Shown piece after piece: positions 27,447-37,030 of a DNA stretch of 64,000 bases. Under the pieces are notes generated by a model. It was given only the letters and a program-made list of their open reading frames with translations. It made no database searches and was not told the DNA's origin. Source of the DNA: Kurthia senegalensis (GTDB lineage Bacteria; Bacillota; Bacilli; Bacillales_A; Planococcaceae); the NCBI RefSeq assembly GCF_000285595.1, contig NZ_HE611065.1, positions 282,355 to 346,354 on the forward strand, given 5' to 3'. Numbering within the stretch: the stretch's first letter is position 1; every line of letters starts with the position of its first letter. The translations under genes and the position numbers were made by a program.

Positions 27447-28319
27447 CTACTTTTGACAATTCGGACAGTAAAATGAATTTCTACCTGCGATAATTTCTTG
27501 TTCTGTATTAGTATGACACATTGGGCATTTTTTCATCCCATACATTTGTAAACGGGTTTGCATACTCCCTGCTTCCCCATTAATATTTCGATAATCGGAA
27601 ATAGAAGAACCCCCAAATGCGATACTTTCTGTTAGTACTGCAACAATTTCTTCAAATAGTTGTATCAGTTGTTGCTTGCTTAATTGGGACACTTTTCGTC
27701 CAGGAGATATTTTTTGTTTGAACAACGCTTCGGTCGCATAAATATTCCCGCAACCACTCACAATATGTCCATCCATTATAACCGCTTTAATCGCCTTATT
27801 TTGATATTTTTTCAAAGCACATTTTTCTAAAAAATACGGCAAAGCTTCTTGTGCAAACGGCTCTGGTGCCATCAAAAGAAGTGGTGGGTATTCTGTTTGA
27901 TTATTTAATAAGCGTAATTCGCCAAATCGACGAATGTCGGCATAAATTAGCCACTCATCTTCCCCTAATTGTAATTGCACGTGCATATGACGGTGGAATT
28001 TTGCTTCGGTAACATCATCCGGATGTTTCACATAAAACCAAGCACCTGACATTCCTAAATGATTGACGAGTAATTGCTTTTTATTATCTTTAATGACTGT
28101 AAAGAAAATATACTTCGCATGACGCTCGATTCGCTCAATCTTCATTCCCGTCACTTGTTCGATAAATGCATTTGTTTGTAACCCTTTAATAATGCATTCC
28201 TTGCCTGCTTCTTTTGATTGTTGAATCGTATTTGAAACGATTACGCGTTGGATTGTTTTACCTTCCACTTGAGGTTTTAACATTCGTACAACGCCTTCTA
28301 CTTCTGGTAATTCTGGCAT
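27447..28319 (-). CDS. mutM: Formamidopyrimidine-DNA glycosylase
   Basis: 290-residue Fpg, removing 8-oxoguanine and formamidopyrimidines from DNA with AP-lyase activity. Pro2 and Glu3 (MPELPEVE) are the catalytic residues. The helix-two-turns-helix region contains SGCGNIYATEALF, and the zinc finger is CPMC...CPNC at the C-terminus. Start 13 nt after the polA stop, with AAGGAAG overlapping the polA end. Pairing with polA as in Bacillus suggests a repair operon. The sporulation gene ytaF that follows mutM in B. subtilis is absent. Confidence 0.96.
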   Translation of the reverse strand: MPELPEVEGVVRMLKPQVEGKTIQRVIVSNTIQQSKEAGKECIIKGLQTNAFIEQVTGMKIERIERHAKYIFFTVIKDNKKQLLVNHLGMSGAWFYVKHPDDVTEAKFHRHMHVQLQLGEDEWLIYADIRRFGELRLLNNQTEYPPLLLMAPEPFAQEALPYFLEKCALKKYQNKAIKAVIMDGHIVSGCGNIYATEALFKQKISPGRKVSQLSKQQLIQLFEEIVAVLTESIAFGGSSISDYRNINGEAGSMQTRLQMYGMKKCPMCHTNTEQEIIAGRNSFYCPNCQK

Positions 28320-28331
28320 TCCGTCACTTCC

Positions 28332-30956
28332 TTATTTCGCTTCGTACCACGTATCACCTATTGCTGCATCCGCTTTTAAAGGTACGCTTAATTCAAGCGC
28401 ACTCTCCATTACTTTCGGTACGAGTTGTTGCATTGTTGTCACTTCTTCCGGTGGCACTTCGAAGATCAGTTCATCGTGTACTTGTAATAACATTTTTGAA
28501 CGTAAGCCTTGTTCTTTCAATGCACGATTCATTTGAATCATCGCTAGTTTAATAATATCCGCTGCCGATCCTTGAATCGGTGTATTCATCGCTGTTCTTT
28601 CTGCAAAACTACGCACGTTAAAATTACGGCTATTTAAATCTGGTAAATAGCGACGACGATTTAATAATGTCGTAACGTAGCCTGCTTTCTTCGCCTCTGC
28701 TACGATGTTTGTCATATAGTCTTTTACACCAGGAAAACTTTCAAAATAACGTTCAATAAAGTCCGCTGCCTCTTTACGTGTAATCCCTAAGTTTTGAGAC
28801 AATCCATAATCACTAATACCGTAAACGATACCGAAGTTAACGGCTTTCGCTTGACGTCGCATGTTCGGCGTCACCGATTCTTTTTCTACACCAAAAACAT
28901 CCATTGCTGTTTTCGTATGAATATCAAGATCGTGTCGGAACGCATCAATTAGATTTTTTTCATTTGCCATATGTGCTAACACGCGCAATTCAATTTGAGA
29001 GTAATCGGCAGAGAATAGTTTCCAACCTTTTTGACTCGGAATGAACGCTTGACGAATCTTTCTACCTTCTTCTAAACGCACAGGAATATTTTGTAAATTA
29101 GGATCTACTGAGCTTAAACGCCCTGTTGCCGTTAATGCTTGTTGATAGCGCGTATGAATTTTATGATTATCCGGATGAACAACTTTTAATAGACCGTCAA
29201 TATACGTTGATTTTAACTTTCCTAACTGACGGAACGCTAAAATATAATCAATCACTTCATGTTCAGGTTGTAATTTTTCTAGCACGTCAGCAGCTGTCGA
29301 ATACCCTGTCTTCGTCTTTTTAACGATCGGTAATTTTAGTTTTTCAAATAGCACGACACCTAACTGCTTCGGAGAATTAATATTAAATTCCGTTCCTGCT
29401 AATTGATAAATTTTTTGTTCAATCGCCTCTAATTTCGAAGTAAGTTCTGTTCCCATTTCAACGAGACGTTGTTCATTTACTGACACACCGGTGCTTTCCA
29501 TTTCACATAAAATGAAAGCAAGTGGTAATTCAATATCTTTGTATAAATCAAATTGTTCTTTTTCTTTTAATGCAGCTTCTACTTGAGATGTCGTCTCAAA
29601 AATCGCGACAGCTTTTTGTGCGACGTATTGCGCAAGTTCTTCAATAGGTGGAATTTGGCGTTTTGCCCCTTTCCCGAAGACACGCTCTGCTACCACTAAA
29701 CTCGTATAGCCATATTGTTTCACAACATCACTCGGATCATCTAAACTTTGTGCAGGTTCATCAATATATGCCGCAAGCATTAAATCTGACGTCACACCGT
29801 TAAGTGTTAGTCCATAGCGTTGTAAAGCAGCTTTTTGTGCTTTTACATCAAATACGTATTTTTCAATTTGCTCATCTTGTAAATACGTTTGAAGTGTTGT
29901 TGATTTCATCGCATCTTCCATTTTCATAAAATAATGTGTCTTATTGTCCGTCAAACTAATCCCCAATAAATCACAGTCATGATAATGTTCGTTATCTAAT
30001 TCCGCATGTACTGCCATCGGTGTCGTTACTTCAGGAAATTCCGTTACAATTTGCACATCTAAAGCCACTTCTTGCTCTGCCTCCGCTACTTGTAGGTCAC
30101 TTTTCTCAATCAATGACTTAAATGATAGTTCACGCCACAATGCAAACAATGCATCTGCTTCAGGTTCTGTCCATGCTAAATTTTCTATTTTCACATCGAT
30201 TGGCGCTTGGCGATTAATCGTTGCAAGTTCTTTACTCATCTTCGCCTGTTCTTCATTCGCACGCAGTTTTTCTTGTAGCTTGGCCCCCTTCACATCATCG
30301 ACATGTTGGAAGACATTTTCGACTGATTCAAATTGTGTTAACAATTTAATAGCCGTCTTCTCTCCAACACCTGGTACACCTGGGATATTATCTGAAGAGT
30401 CGCCCATTAACCCTTTCATATCGATAATTTGTAATGGTGTTAATGAATACTTTTCAAAAACATGTTGCGGCGTATATTTTTCAATATCCGTCATACCTTT
30501 ACGTGTAATATACACCGTCGTATTGTCTGAAGCTAGTTGCGTTAAATCTTTATCGCCTGATACGATAATCGTTTGTAGATTTTTGGCATCTGCTTCTTTA
30601 CTAAGCGTTCCGATAATATCATCCGCTTCGTACATTTCTAGCTCGTAGCGTTGCATATTGTATGCATCTAACAGTTTACGTAAATACGGAAATTGTTCCG
30701 ATAATTCAGGTGGTGTTTTTTGGCGTCCACCTTTATACTCGCTGTATGTGCTATGGCGGAACGTCGTTTTCCCTGCATCAAATGCCACTAAAATATGCGT
30801 CGGCTGTTCTTCTGCTAAGATTTTTTGTAGCATCGTCGTAAATCCGTACACTGCATTCGTGTGAATCCCTTGATCGTTCGTTAATAATGGCAAAGCAAAA
30901 AACGCTCGATATGCTAAGCTATTTCCGTCTAATAATAGTAATTTTTCTTTTGTCAT
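28332..30956 (-). CDS. polA: DNA polymerase I
   Basis: 874 residues. The N-terminal 5'-3' exonuclease/FEN domain (about 1-290) has LLLLDGNSLAYRAFF and the helix-hairpin-helix DSSDNIPGVPGVGEKTA. A degenerate 3'-5' exonuclease domain follows (about 300-470, catalytic acids not evident). The family A polymerase domain has motif A DYSQIELRVLAH, motif B RRQAKAVNFGIVYG and motif C VHDELIFE. Roles are Okazaki fragment processing and repair. AGAGGTG upstream of the ATG. First gene of polA-mutM-coaE. Confidence 0.97.
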   Translation of the reverse strand: MTKEKLLLLDGNSLAYRAFFALPLLTNDQGIHTNAVYGFTTMLQKILAEEQPTHILVAFDAGKTTFRHSTYSEYKGGRQKTPPELSEQFPYLRKLLDAYNMQRYELEMYEADDIIGTLSKEADAKNLQTIIVSGDKDLTQLASDNTTVYITRKGMTDIEKYTPQHVFEKYSLTPLQIIDMKGLMGDSSDNIPGVPGVGEKTAIKLLTQFESVENVFQHVDDVKGAKLQEKLRANEEQAKMSKELATINRQAPIDVKIENLAWTEPEADALFALWRELSFKSLIEKSDLQVAEAEQEVALDVQIVTEFPEVTTPMAVHAELDNEHYHDCDLLGISLTDNKTHYFMKMEDAMKSTTLQTYLQDEQIEKYVFDVKAQKAALQRYGLTLNGVTSDLMLAAYIDEPAQSLDDPSDVVKQYGYTSLVVAERVFGKGAKRQIPPIEELAQYVAQKAVAIFETTSQVEAALKEKEQFDLYKDIELPLAFILCEMESTGVSVNEQRLVEMGTELTSKLEAIEQKIYQLAGTEFNINSPKQLGVVLFEKLKLPIVKKTKTGYSTAADVLEKLQPEHEVIDYILAFRQLGKLKSTYIDGLLKVVHPDNHKIHTRYQQALTATGRLSSVDPNLQNIPVRLEEGRKIRQAFIPSQKGWKLFSADYSQIELRVLAHMANEKNLIDAFRHDLDIHTKTAMDVFGVEKESVTPNMRRQAKAVNFGIVYGISDYGLSQNLGITRKEAADFIERYFESFPGVKDYMTNIVAEAKKAGYVTTLLNRRRYLPDLNSRNFNVRSFAERTAMNTPIQGSAADIIKLAMIQMNRALKEQGLRSKMLLQVHDELIFEVPPEEVTTMQQLVPKVMESALELSVPLKADAAIGDTWYEAK

Positions 30957-31004
30957 CGATTCGCACCTCTTTCTTATATCTTTATTATTTTACCATGAAG
31001 GCAT

Positions 31005-31041
31005 AAAAAAAGACCGCTAGAAACACAACTTCTAGCGGTTC
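31005..31041 (-). terminator. phoPR terminator
   Basis: Stem ACCGCTAGAA / TTCTAGCGGT followed by C and T7 on the minus strand, between phoR and polA. Confidence 0.85.
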
Positions 31042-31140
31042 AAACGTTTTTTACATTCGAAATAAGGATTTGAAATAGGGGTATACGAATACGATACCAT
31101 GCTTCTTTAAAGCGCATATAAAGGAATTGTAAATGTATTG

Positions 31141-32658
31141 TTAAGCTTCTTTTTTAGGAAGTAAAACACGCATCGTCGTTCCGATGCCTACTTCACTTTC
31201 CACTTGAATTTTGCCGTGATGAATTTCGATTAAATGCTTCACGATTGCGAGTCCTAATCCAGTACCTCCTGAATTTCTACTACGCGCACGGTCTACACGG
31301 TAAAACCGTTCAAACACACGTGGAATTTCTTCTTTCGCAAGACCAATCCCTTCGTCTCGCACTTCAAGCACCCCGTACTTATCTGTTTCAGACAAAGCGA
31401 GCGTTACTGTCGTTCCTTCTGGCGAATAATTGATTGCATTAAACAATAAGTTCACAATGACTTGCATTAAACGATTGGCATCTCCTAATACGATCACTTC
31501 GGACGATGCTTCAATACGAAGTTGCATTTGTTTTTCTTCTAATTTTTGTGAAGACATTTCACGAGCTTGCGTCACTAAATCATTTAATTTCGTCGGTAAT
31601 ACGTCTAATTGGAACCCATGTTTTTCGAGTTTCGACAGTTCGAGTAATTCATTTACTAACATTTGAATACGATTGCTCTCTTTGTTCATAATTTCTAAAA
31701 ACGTTAGAAGTGTATCTTCTTCTTTATAAGCACCATCTAATAACGTTTCAGAAAAACCTTTAATAGACGTAATCGGCGTTCTTAATTCATGTGATACGTT
31801 CGCTACAAAGTCTTTACGTACTTGCTCTAATTTTTTCAACTCCGTAATGTCATGCATAACGATTACGACACCTAACCAATGACCATGTTCGCCAATAACT
31901 GGCGCCCCGTACACTTCAACGTGATGAACTTGATGATCAAAAGATAATTGAATTTGCTTACGATACGATTCTTCTGTCATAAAAACATAATCAACAAATT
32001 CTTCAAGTTCATTAGGTAACCCTAAATCTCGAAATAATTGTGCTGAAACAGTCGCCGCATCTTTTTCAAATAAATCGAGAAACACTTTGTTAACGATAGA
32101 AATATCGCCTTCTCGCCCAATCATAATTAATGCGCTGCCCATATTTTCAATTAACGTTTTTAATCGTTCTTGTTCAATTTCACGCGTCACAATCATTTCT
32201 TGTAAATTACGCGCAAGCACATTTACTGAACTGCTTAAAGAAATCGTCGATACGTCATTCGATTCGAATGCCCTCGCTCTATAATTCCCTTTCGCTAATT
32301 CAAGCGCCGTATGCGTCACATGGTCTACAGAAGACGTCACATTATGTAAAATGCGATCTGTGACGAACAGTAAAATAAGCCAAGACGTAATAAAAATACC
32401 AATATAAACAACCCAAAAATAAAACGTCAGCTCTGACGACACGTCCATTTTTTCAATCAACTTCGTTAATTGCTCTTTTCCAGCGTCATTCAATTCATTT
32501 CCTTGAATCATCGCTTCTAGTTGTTGATTTATTTTCTTTTCAAATTGTGTCGTCGTATAAATAGGTAAAAGCTGCCCGACGACAAAAGCTAGACTCGCTA
32601 ACACCGTCGCATATAAAATACCAAAAGTCGTCAATAAACGAATACGCATCGACTTCAT
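31141..32658 (-). CDS. phoR: Sensor histidine kinase PhoR-like
   Basis: 505 residues, inner-membrane kinase. TM1 is at about 7-29 and TM2 about 80-100, with only about 50 residues between. HAMP (about 102-155), PAS (about 163-270), HisKA with the phosphoaccepting histidine in VSHELRTPITSIKG, and HATPase with N-box NLLFNAINYSPEG, G1 DEGIGL and G2 GGTGLGLAIVKHL follow. Its start overlaps the phoP stop (TAATG). Assigned PhoR from its partner and synteny (phosphate starvation response). The extracytoplasmic loop is much shorter than in B. subtilis PhoR (579 residues), so the signal sensed could differ. Confidence 0.88.
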   Translation of the reverse strand: MKSMRIRLLTTFGILYATVLASLAFVVGQLLPIYTTTQFEKKINQQLEAMIQGNELNDAGKEQLTKLIEKMDVSSELTFYFWVVYIGIFITSWLILLFVTDRILHNVTSSVDHVTHTALELAKGNYRARAFESNDVSTISLSSSVNVLARNLQEMIVTREIEQERLKTLIENMGSALIMIGREGDISIVNKVFLDLFEKDAATVSAQLFRDLGLPNELEEFVDYVFMTEESYRKQIQLSFDHQVHHVEVYGAPVIGEHGHWLGVVIVMHDITELKKLEQVRKDFVANVSHELRTPITSIKGFSETLLDGAYKEEDTLLTFLEIMNKESNRIQMLVNELLELSKLEKHGFQLDVLPTKLNDLVTQAREMSSQKLEEKQMQLRIEASSEVIVLGDANRLMQVIVNLLFNAINYSPEGTTVTLALSETDKYGVLEVRDEGIGLAKEEIPRVFERFYRVDRARSRNSGGTGLGLAIVKHLIEIHHGKIQVESEVGIGTTMRVLLPKKEA

Positions 32659-33365
32659 TACACTTTTGGCTCCTCAAATTTATACCCTAAACCACGAATC
32701 GTTTTAATAAATTTCGGTTTACGACTATTCTCTTCTATTTGATCACGTAGATGACTAATATGAACGTCCACAATACGCGTATCTCCTGCAAAATCATAAT
32801 GCCATACAGCACTTAAAAGTTGATCGCGTGTCAGTACACGATTTTTATTTTCTAATAAGTAGACGAGTAGTTCAAATTCTTTCGGTGTAAATTCGAGTAC
32901 TTTATTTTCAAACATTGCTTCAAAACGATCTGGATAAACGACTAAATCACCAATATGATAAATTTTCTCTCCATCTTGGTCAGATGCTTTTTCTAACGTT
33001 TTCGCACGACGTAATACAGCTTTCACACGCGCAACGACTTCTCTTGGGCTAAAAGGCTTCGTCATATAATCATCTGCACCTAGTTCTAATCCGAGTACTT
33101 TATCAAATTCGTCGTCTTTTGCTGTTAGCATAATAATCGGAATATCGATTTTTTGAATACGTAGTTCTTTACAAACTTCCATACCATCTAATTTTGGCAA
33201 CATCAAATCAAGCATAATTAAATTCGGCTTTTCAGTAATCGCTACGTCTAATCCTTCTTGCCCATCATATGCTTGCAACACTTCAAAACCAGCTTGTTTT
33301 AAATTGTATTGTAATAACGTTGAAATCGACACTTCATCTTCTATAACTAAAATTTTATTTGACAT
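32658..33365 (-). CDS. phoP: Response regulator PhoP (OmpR family)
   Basis: 235 residues. The receiver domain has acidic pocket ED (IEDE), phosphoacceptor Asp in LIMLDLMLPKLDG and Lys in MTKPFS. The C-terminal winged-helix domain has VYLLENKNRVLTRDQLLSAVW and IRGLGYKF. ATG 33365 (MSNKILVIED) has GGAGGG upstream. Translationally coupled to phoR. In Bacillus, phoPR follows citZ-icd-mdh; here a MaoC-like gene takes the place of mdh. Confidence 0.93.
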   Translation of the reverse strand: MSNKILVIEDEVSISTLLQYNLKQAGFEVLQAYDGQEGLDVAITEKPNLIMLDLMLPKLDGMEVCKELRIQKIDIPIIMLTAKDDEFDKVLGLELGADDYMTKPFSPREVVARVKAVLRRAKTLEKASDQDGEKIYHIGDLVVYPDRFEAMFENKVLEFTPKEFELLVYLLENKNRVLTRDQLLSAVWHYDFAGDTRIVDVHISHLRDQIEENSRKPKFIKTIRGLGYKFEEPKV

Positions 33366-33414
33366 CTTTTTTCCCTCCATAAATGTTCATTTGAAACCCC
33401 CATCTCAAATTCAC

Positions 33415-33855
33415 TCATTTAGGTGGTATAGCAATAACTGTTCCCGAAATAACGAGTTCATCTGTAGAAAGATTGCGCCCTTCTACATGAATCGTTACAC
33501 CGTGAATCGATTCTCGTTTATCAATAACACGTAAAACGATATGTATCGTTTCATAATGATGAACGACAGAAGGAAATTGTAATGTCAATTCCCGAATATG
33601 AGAACCTGCACCAGGTAAATATTTCGAAACGGTTGATGTCACCATTCCAGAGAGCATAATTGTCGGTACGATTGGTCTTTCAAATTCTGTTTGTTTCGCG
33701 TAATCATGTTGAATAAATAATGGATTATTATCATTCGTTAACCCTAAATAAAGAAGCAATTGACGGTCTTCAATCTTTTCCGTTATTTGAATTGAATCCC
33801 CAACGTCTATTTCTTCAAAGGTTTTGCCTGTTCGACTGTTTTTTCCGACTTGCAC
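33415..33855 (-). CDS. MaoC-like hotdog-fold dehydratase
   Basis: 146 residues, single hotdog domain. The family signature region reads LYLGLTNDNNPLFIQHDYAKQTEFERPIVPTIMLSGMVTSTVSKYLPG. This corresponds to the (R)-specific enoyl-CoA hydratase pattern D/N-x-NPxH...G...VHG, but the catalytic His of NPIHxD is replaced (NPLFIQHD) and the hydratase Asp position reads N. The substrate and even activity are therefore uncertain. ATG 33855 is preceded by GGAGGAGAT. It lies 50 nt upstream of phoP and downstream of two tandem terminators after icd. Confidence 0.75.
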   Translation of the reverse strand: MQVGKNSRTGKTFEEIDVGDSIQITEKIEDRQLLLYLGLTNDNNPLFIQHDYAKQTEFERPIVPTIMLSGMVTSTVSKYLPGAGSHIRELTLQFPSVVHHYETIHIVLRVIDKRESIHGVTIHVEGRNLSTDELVISGTVIAIPPK

Positions 33856-33963
33856 AGGATCTCCTCCTTCATGCTACTTATGTTAATAGTAGCAATAATC
33901 GCTCGAAAAATCGAGAAACTTTCATGAAACAACGCAAGAAGTCGAATTTATCATTTCTAATTA

Positions 33964-34044
33964 AAAAACTGCCCTCACGTAAAAACGTAAAAGCAGTATA
34001 AAATAGCAATAAAAAAAGAGATGGAGCAATGCTCCATCTCTTTT
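33964..34044 (-). terminator. Tandem terminators after icd
   Basis: First: AAAAGAGATGGAGCA / TGCTCCATCTCTTTT (34014-34044) with T7. Second: ACTGCTTTTACGT / ACGTGAGGGCAGT (about 33967-33996, with G-U pairs) with T6. Both read on the minus strand. Confidence 0.8.
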
Positions 34045-34054
34045 ATATTAGAAA

Positions 34055-35318
34055 TTAAAGGTTTTTGATTAATTCGTCAGCGAACTCAGAACATTTAACT
34101 TCAGTAGCGCCATCCATTAGACGAGCAAAGTCGTAAGTTACAACTTTAGAAGCAATTGTTTTTTCAACTGATGCAGTGATTGCGTCAGCTGCTTCTTGCC
34201 AGCCTAAATGTTCAAGCATTAATACGCCTGAAAGTAATACTGATGATGGGTTTACTTTATCTTGACCAGCATATTTTGGAGCAGTACCGTGAGTAGCTTC
34301 AAAGATAGCGTGACCAGTTACATAGTTAATGTTAGCGCCTGGTGCGATACCAATACCACCAACTTGTGCAGCTAATGCATCAGAGATATAGTCACCGTTT
34401 AAGTTCATTGTAGCAACTACATCGAACTCTTTAGGACGAGTTAAGATTTGTTGTAAGAAGATATCAGCGATAGAATCTTTAACTAAGATTTTGCCTGCTT
34501 CAATTGCTTCAGCTTGTGCTTTATCAGCAGCTTCTTTACCTTCAGCTTCAACGATTGCATCGTATTGAGCCCAAGTGAATACTTTATCGCCGAATTCGTT
34601 AGCAGCTAAATCGTAACCCCATTGTTTGAATCCACCTTCAGTGAATTTCATGATGTTACCTTTGTGTACTAAAGTAACAGTTGGTTTGTTGTTATCGATT
34701 GCATAGTTGATAGCAGCGCGTACTAGACGTTCTGTACCTTCTTTAGAAACTGGTTTAATACCTAAACCTGAAGTTTCTGGGAAACGGATTTTGTTAACAC
34801 CTAGTTCAGTTTGTAAGAAGTTTAATAATTTCTTTTGTTCGTCTGAACCGGCTTTGTATTCGATACCAGCGTAGATATCTTCAGTGTTTTCACGGAAGAT
34901 AACCATGTCTACATCTTCAGGTTTTTTTAACTGGAGACGGTACGCCTTCGAAGTGACGTACAGGACGTAAACATACATAAAGATCAAGAGTTTGACGTAA
35001 TGCTACGTTTAATGAACGGATACCGCCACCGATTGGAGTTGTAAGAGGACCTTTGATTGCGATAAGGTATTCATTGATTTTGTCTAAAGTTTCTTGTGGT
35101 AACCATTCGCCAGTTTGATCGAATGCTTTTTGACCAGCTAAAACTTCTAACCATTCAATTGATTTTTCACCATTGTAAGCTTTTTTAACAGCTGCGTCGA
35201 TTACGCGTGAAGCTGCGTTCCAGATATCAGGACCGATACCGTCACCGATGATGAATGGGATTGTTGCATTATTTGGTACGTTTAACACACCATTGTTTTC
35301 CATAGTAATTTTTGCCAT
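34055..35318 (-). pseudogene. icd: NADP-dependent isocitrate dehydrogenase, single-base frameshift
   Basis: TCA-cycle enzyme converting isocitrate to 2-oxoglutarate. The 5' part (35318 to about 34929) starts [11 protein letters not shown] and includes [12 protein letters not shown] and [18 protein letters not shown], then runs into a TGA. The 3' part resumes in another frame as [19 protein letters not shown], continuing to [29 protein letters not shown] and the C-terminus ELIKNL. Removing one A from the seven-A run (34922-34928 on the plus strand reads T7) restores a normal ~420-residue enzyme with all catalytic regions. AGGAGG precedes the start. Operon with citZ upstream; mdh is missing downstream. 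Confidence 0.92.
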
Positions 35319-35448
35319 GTAAATTTGCGCCTCCTAATAATCATACTCATAGGCTTGATTCATATAGAACCAAGCCCAATGATACTAACATTATATCATA
35401 CAGTTGCTGTTGAAGCATTTCGTATTTAAGCGGGAATTCGCTCAGTTA

Positions 35449-36567
35449 TTAGCGTTCTTCAACTGCAACGTATTTTTGTAAACCAGCAGGTCCTACGTAC
35501 TCAGCACGTGGACGGATTAAACGGTTGTTTGCATATTGTTCTAAAATGTGTGCAGACCAACCAGCAGTACGTGATACTGCGAATACTGGTGTGAATAAAT
35601 CATGTTCGATTCCTAATGAATCGTAAACTGATGCTGAGAAGAAATCAACGTTAGCTGGTAAGTGTTTTTGTTCCCAAATCATATCATGAATTTTAACTGA
35701 CATATCGTAAAGTTCTGGTTTACCAGTTAATTTAGTAAGTTTTTCAGACATTTTACGTAAGTGTGGGGCACGAGGGTCACCAGAACGGTATACGCGGTGG
35801 CCGAATCCCATGATTTTAACTTTGTTGTCTAATTTATTTTGAATGTAAGATTCAACGTTGTCTACTGAACCAATTTCAGATAACATTTTCATAACTTGTT
35901 CGTTTGCGCCACCGTGTAAAGGACCTTTTAATGCGCCGATTGCAGCAGTAATACCTGAGTAAATATCAGATAAAGTAGCTACACATACACGTGCAGTGAA
36001 TGTAGATGCATTTAATTCGTGGTCAGCATGAAGAACTAAAGCTTTGTTGAAAGCTTCGATTTCGATTGCTTCTGGTTCAGTACCTTTTAGCATATATAAG
36101 AAGTTAGCTGCGTAGCTAAGTTCTTTTTTAGGTGCAATAGGTTCTTGACCATTACGTACACGAGCAAAAGTAGTAACAACTGTACCAATTTTAGCTTGTA
36201 GACGGATTGCTTTACGGTAGTTAGCTTTTTCTTCCATAACGTCTGCTTCGTCATCGAAAGTTCCTAACATTGAGATTGCTGTACGTAGAGCAGCCATTGG
36301 ATGCACTTGATCAAGTGGCATTGATTTGAATAATTCAACGATTGCAGCTGGAATTTCCATGTTATCTGCTAATTGTTGTTTTAATTCTGCTAATTCTTGA
36401 GCATTTGGAAGACGAGTGTTCCAAAGTAAGAATACCACTTCTTCAAATGATGCGTTTTCTGCTAAATCGTCGATAGAGTAACCTACATAAGTTAATTTGT
36501 CATCGATAATTGAGCTTACTTTTGTTTCTGCTGCTACGATACCTTCTAAACCTTTTGTTGATGCCAT
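35449..36567 (-). CDS. citZ: Citrate synthase II
   Basis: 372 residues, the same length as B. subtilis CitZ; condenses acetyl-CoA and oxaloacetate. It has the catalytic histidines in GALKGPLHGGANEQV and GFGHRVYRSGDPRA, and the aspartate in VDFFSASVYDSLGI. ATG 36567 (MASTKGLEG) has AGGAG upstream; the frame extends seven codons earlier without a ribosome site. Followed by icd 130 nt downstream. The promoter has a candidate CcpA cre at the transcription start. Confidence 0.96.
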   Translation of the reverse strand: MASTKGLEGIVAAETKVSSIIDDKLTYVGYSIDDLAENASFEEVVFLLWNTRLPNAQELAELKQQLADNMEIPAAIVELFKSMPLDQVHPMAALRTAISMLGTFDDEADVMEEKANYRKAIRLQAKIGTVVTTFARVRNGQEPIAPKKELSYAANFLYMLKGTEPEAIEIEAFNKALVLHADHELNASTFTARVCVATLSDIYSGITAAIGALKGPLHGGANEQVMKMLSEIGSVDNVESYIQNKLDNKVKIMGFGHRVYRSGDPRAPHLRKMSEKLTKLTGKPELYDMSVKIHDMIWEQKHLPANVDFFSASVYDSLGIEHDLFTPVFAVSRTAGWSAHILEQYANNRLIRPRAEYVGPAGLQKYVAVEER

Positions 36568-36660
36568 AGTAATATCGCTCCTATTCATATCATAAGTATT
36601 TGTAATAAATTTCCCATTTTAGAGAAATTCATCACCCCAAAAAATTATATGATTCTATAA

Positions 36661-36709
36661 GTAAATCGCTTACATGAATTATTATAATCAATTTTGACGG
36701 CTTTGTGAA
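36661..36709 (-). promoter_or_regulatory. citZ promoter with candidate CcpA cre
   Basis: Minus strand TTCACA (36704-36709), 17-nt spacer, TATAAT (36681-36686). Immediately downstream TGTAAGCGATTTAC (36661-36674) matches the cre consensus at 12 of 14 positions by eye and would cover the start site. Confidence 0.7.
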
Positions 36710-36970
36710 TTAAAAGCATTCATTTAATAAGAACTACGTTTTTAATAGAAAATAAAAAACATTAAATACAAAATTTCCACAATTTCAACAAGACTTTTTA
36801 TTTCATTTTTCATAATTATCTCATTTACTTACTTTTTTTGGATTTTATTTATCATTTCAGTTGAGAAGGTCAGACTTCTAATAAAAGAAATAATTTGCTA
36901 GTATGTTAAACTTTTCGCTCGATATAACTTATTAATTCTCTTACAACTAAACTATTTCGCATAAAAAGAA
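36710..36970. other. AT-rich intergenic stretch between pyk and citZ
   Basis: No gene, repeat or structured element seen. In B. subtilis ytvI and ytzA lie between pyk and citZ; neither is present here. Confidence 0.6.
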
Positions 36971-37014
36971 ACCAAAAGCGAATTCCCAATCGAAATCGGA
37001 ATTCGCTTTTTTTA
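36971..37014 (-). terminator. pyk terminator
   Basis: Stem AAAAGCGAATTCC / GGAATTCGCTTTT with an 11-nt loop, flanked by T-runs, just after the pyk stop. Confidence 0.82.
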
Positions 37015-37030
37015 TATAATATTTCACTTC

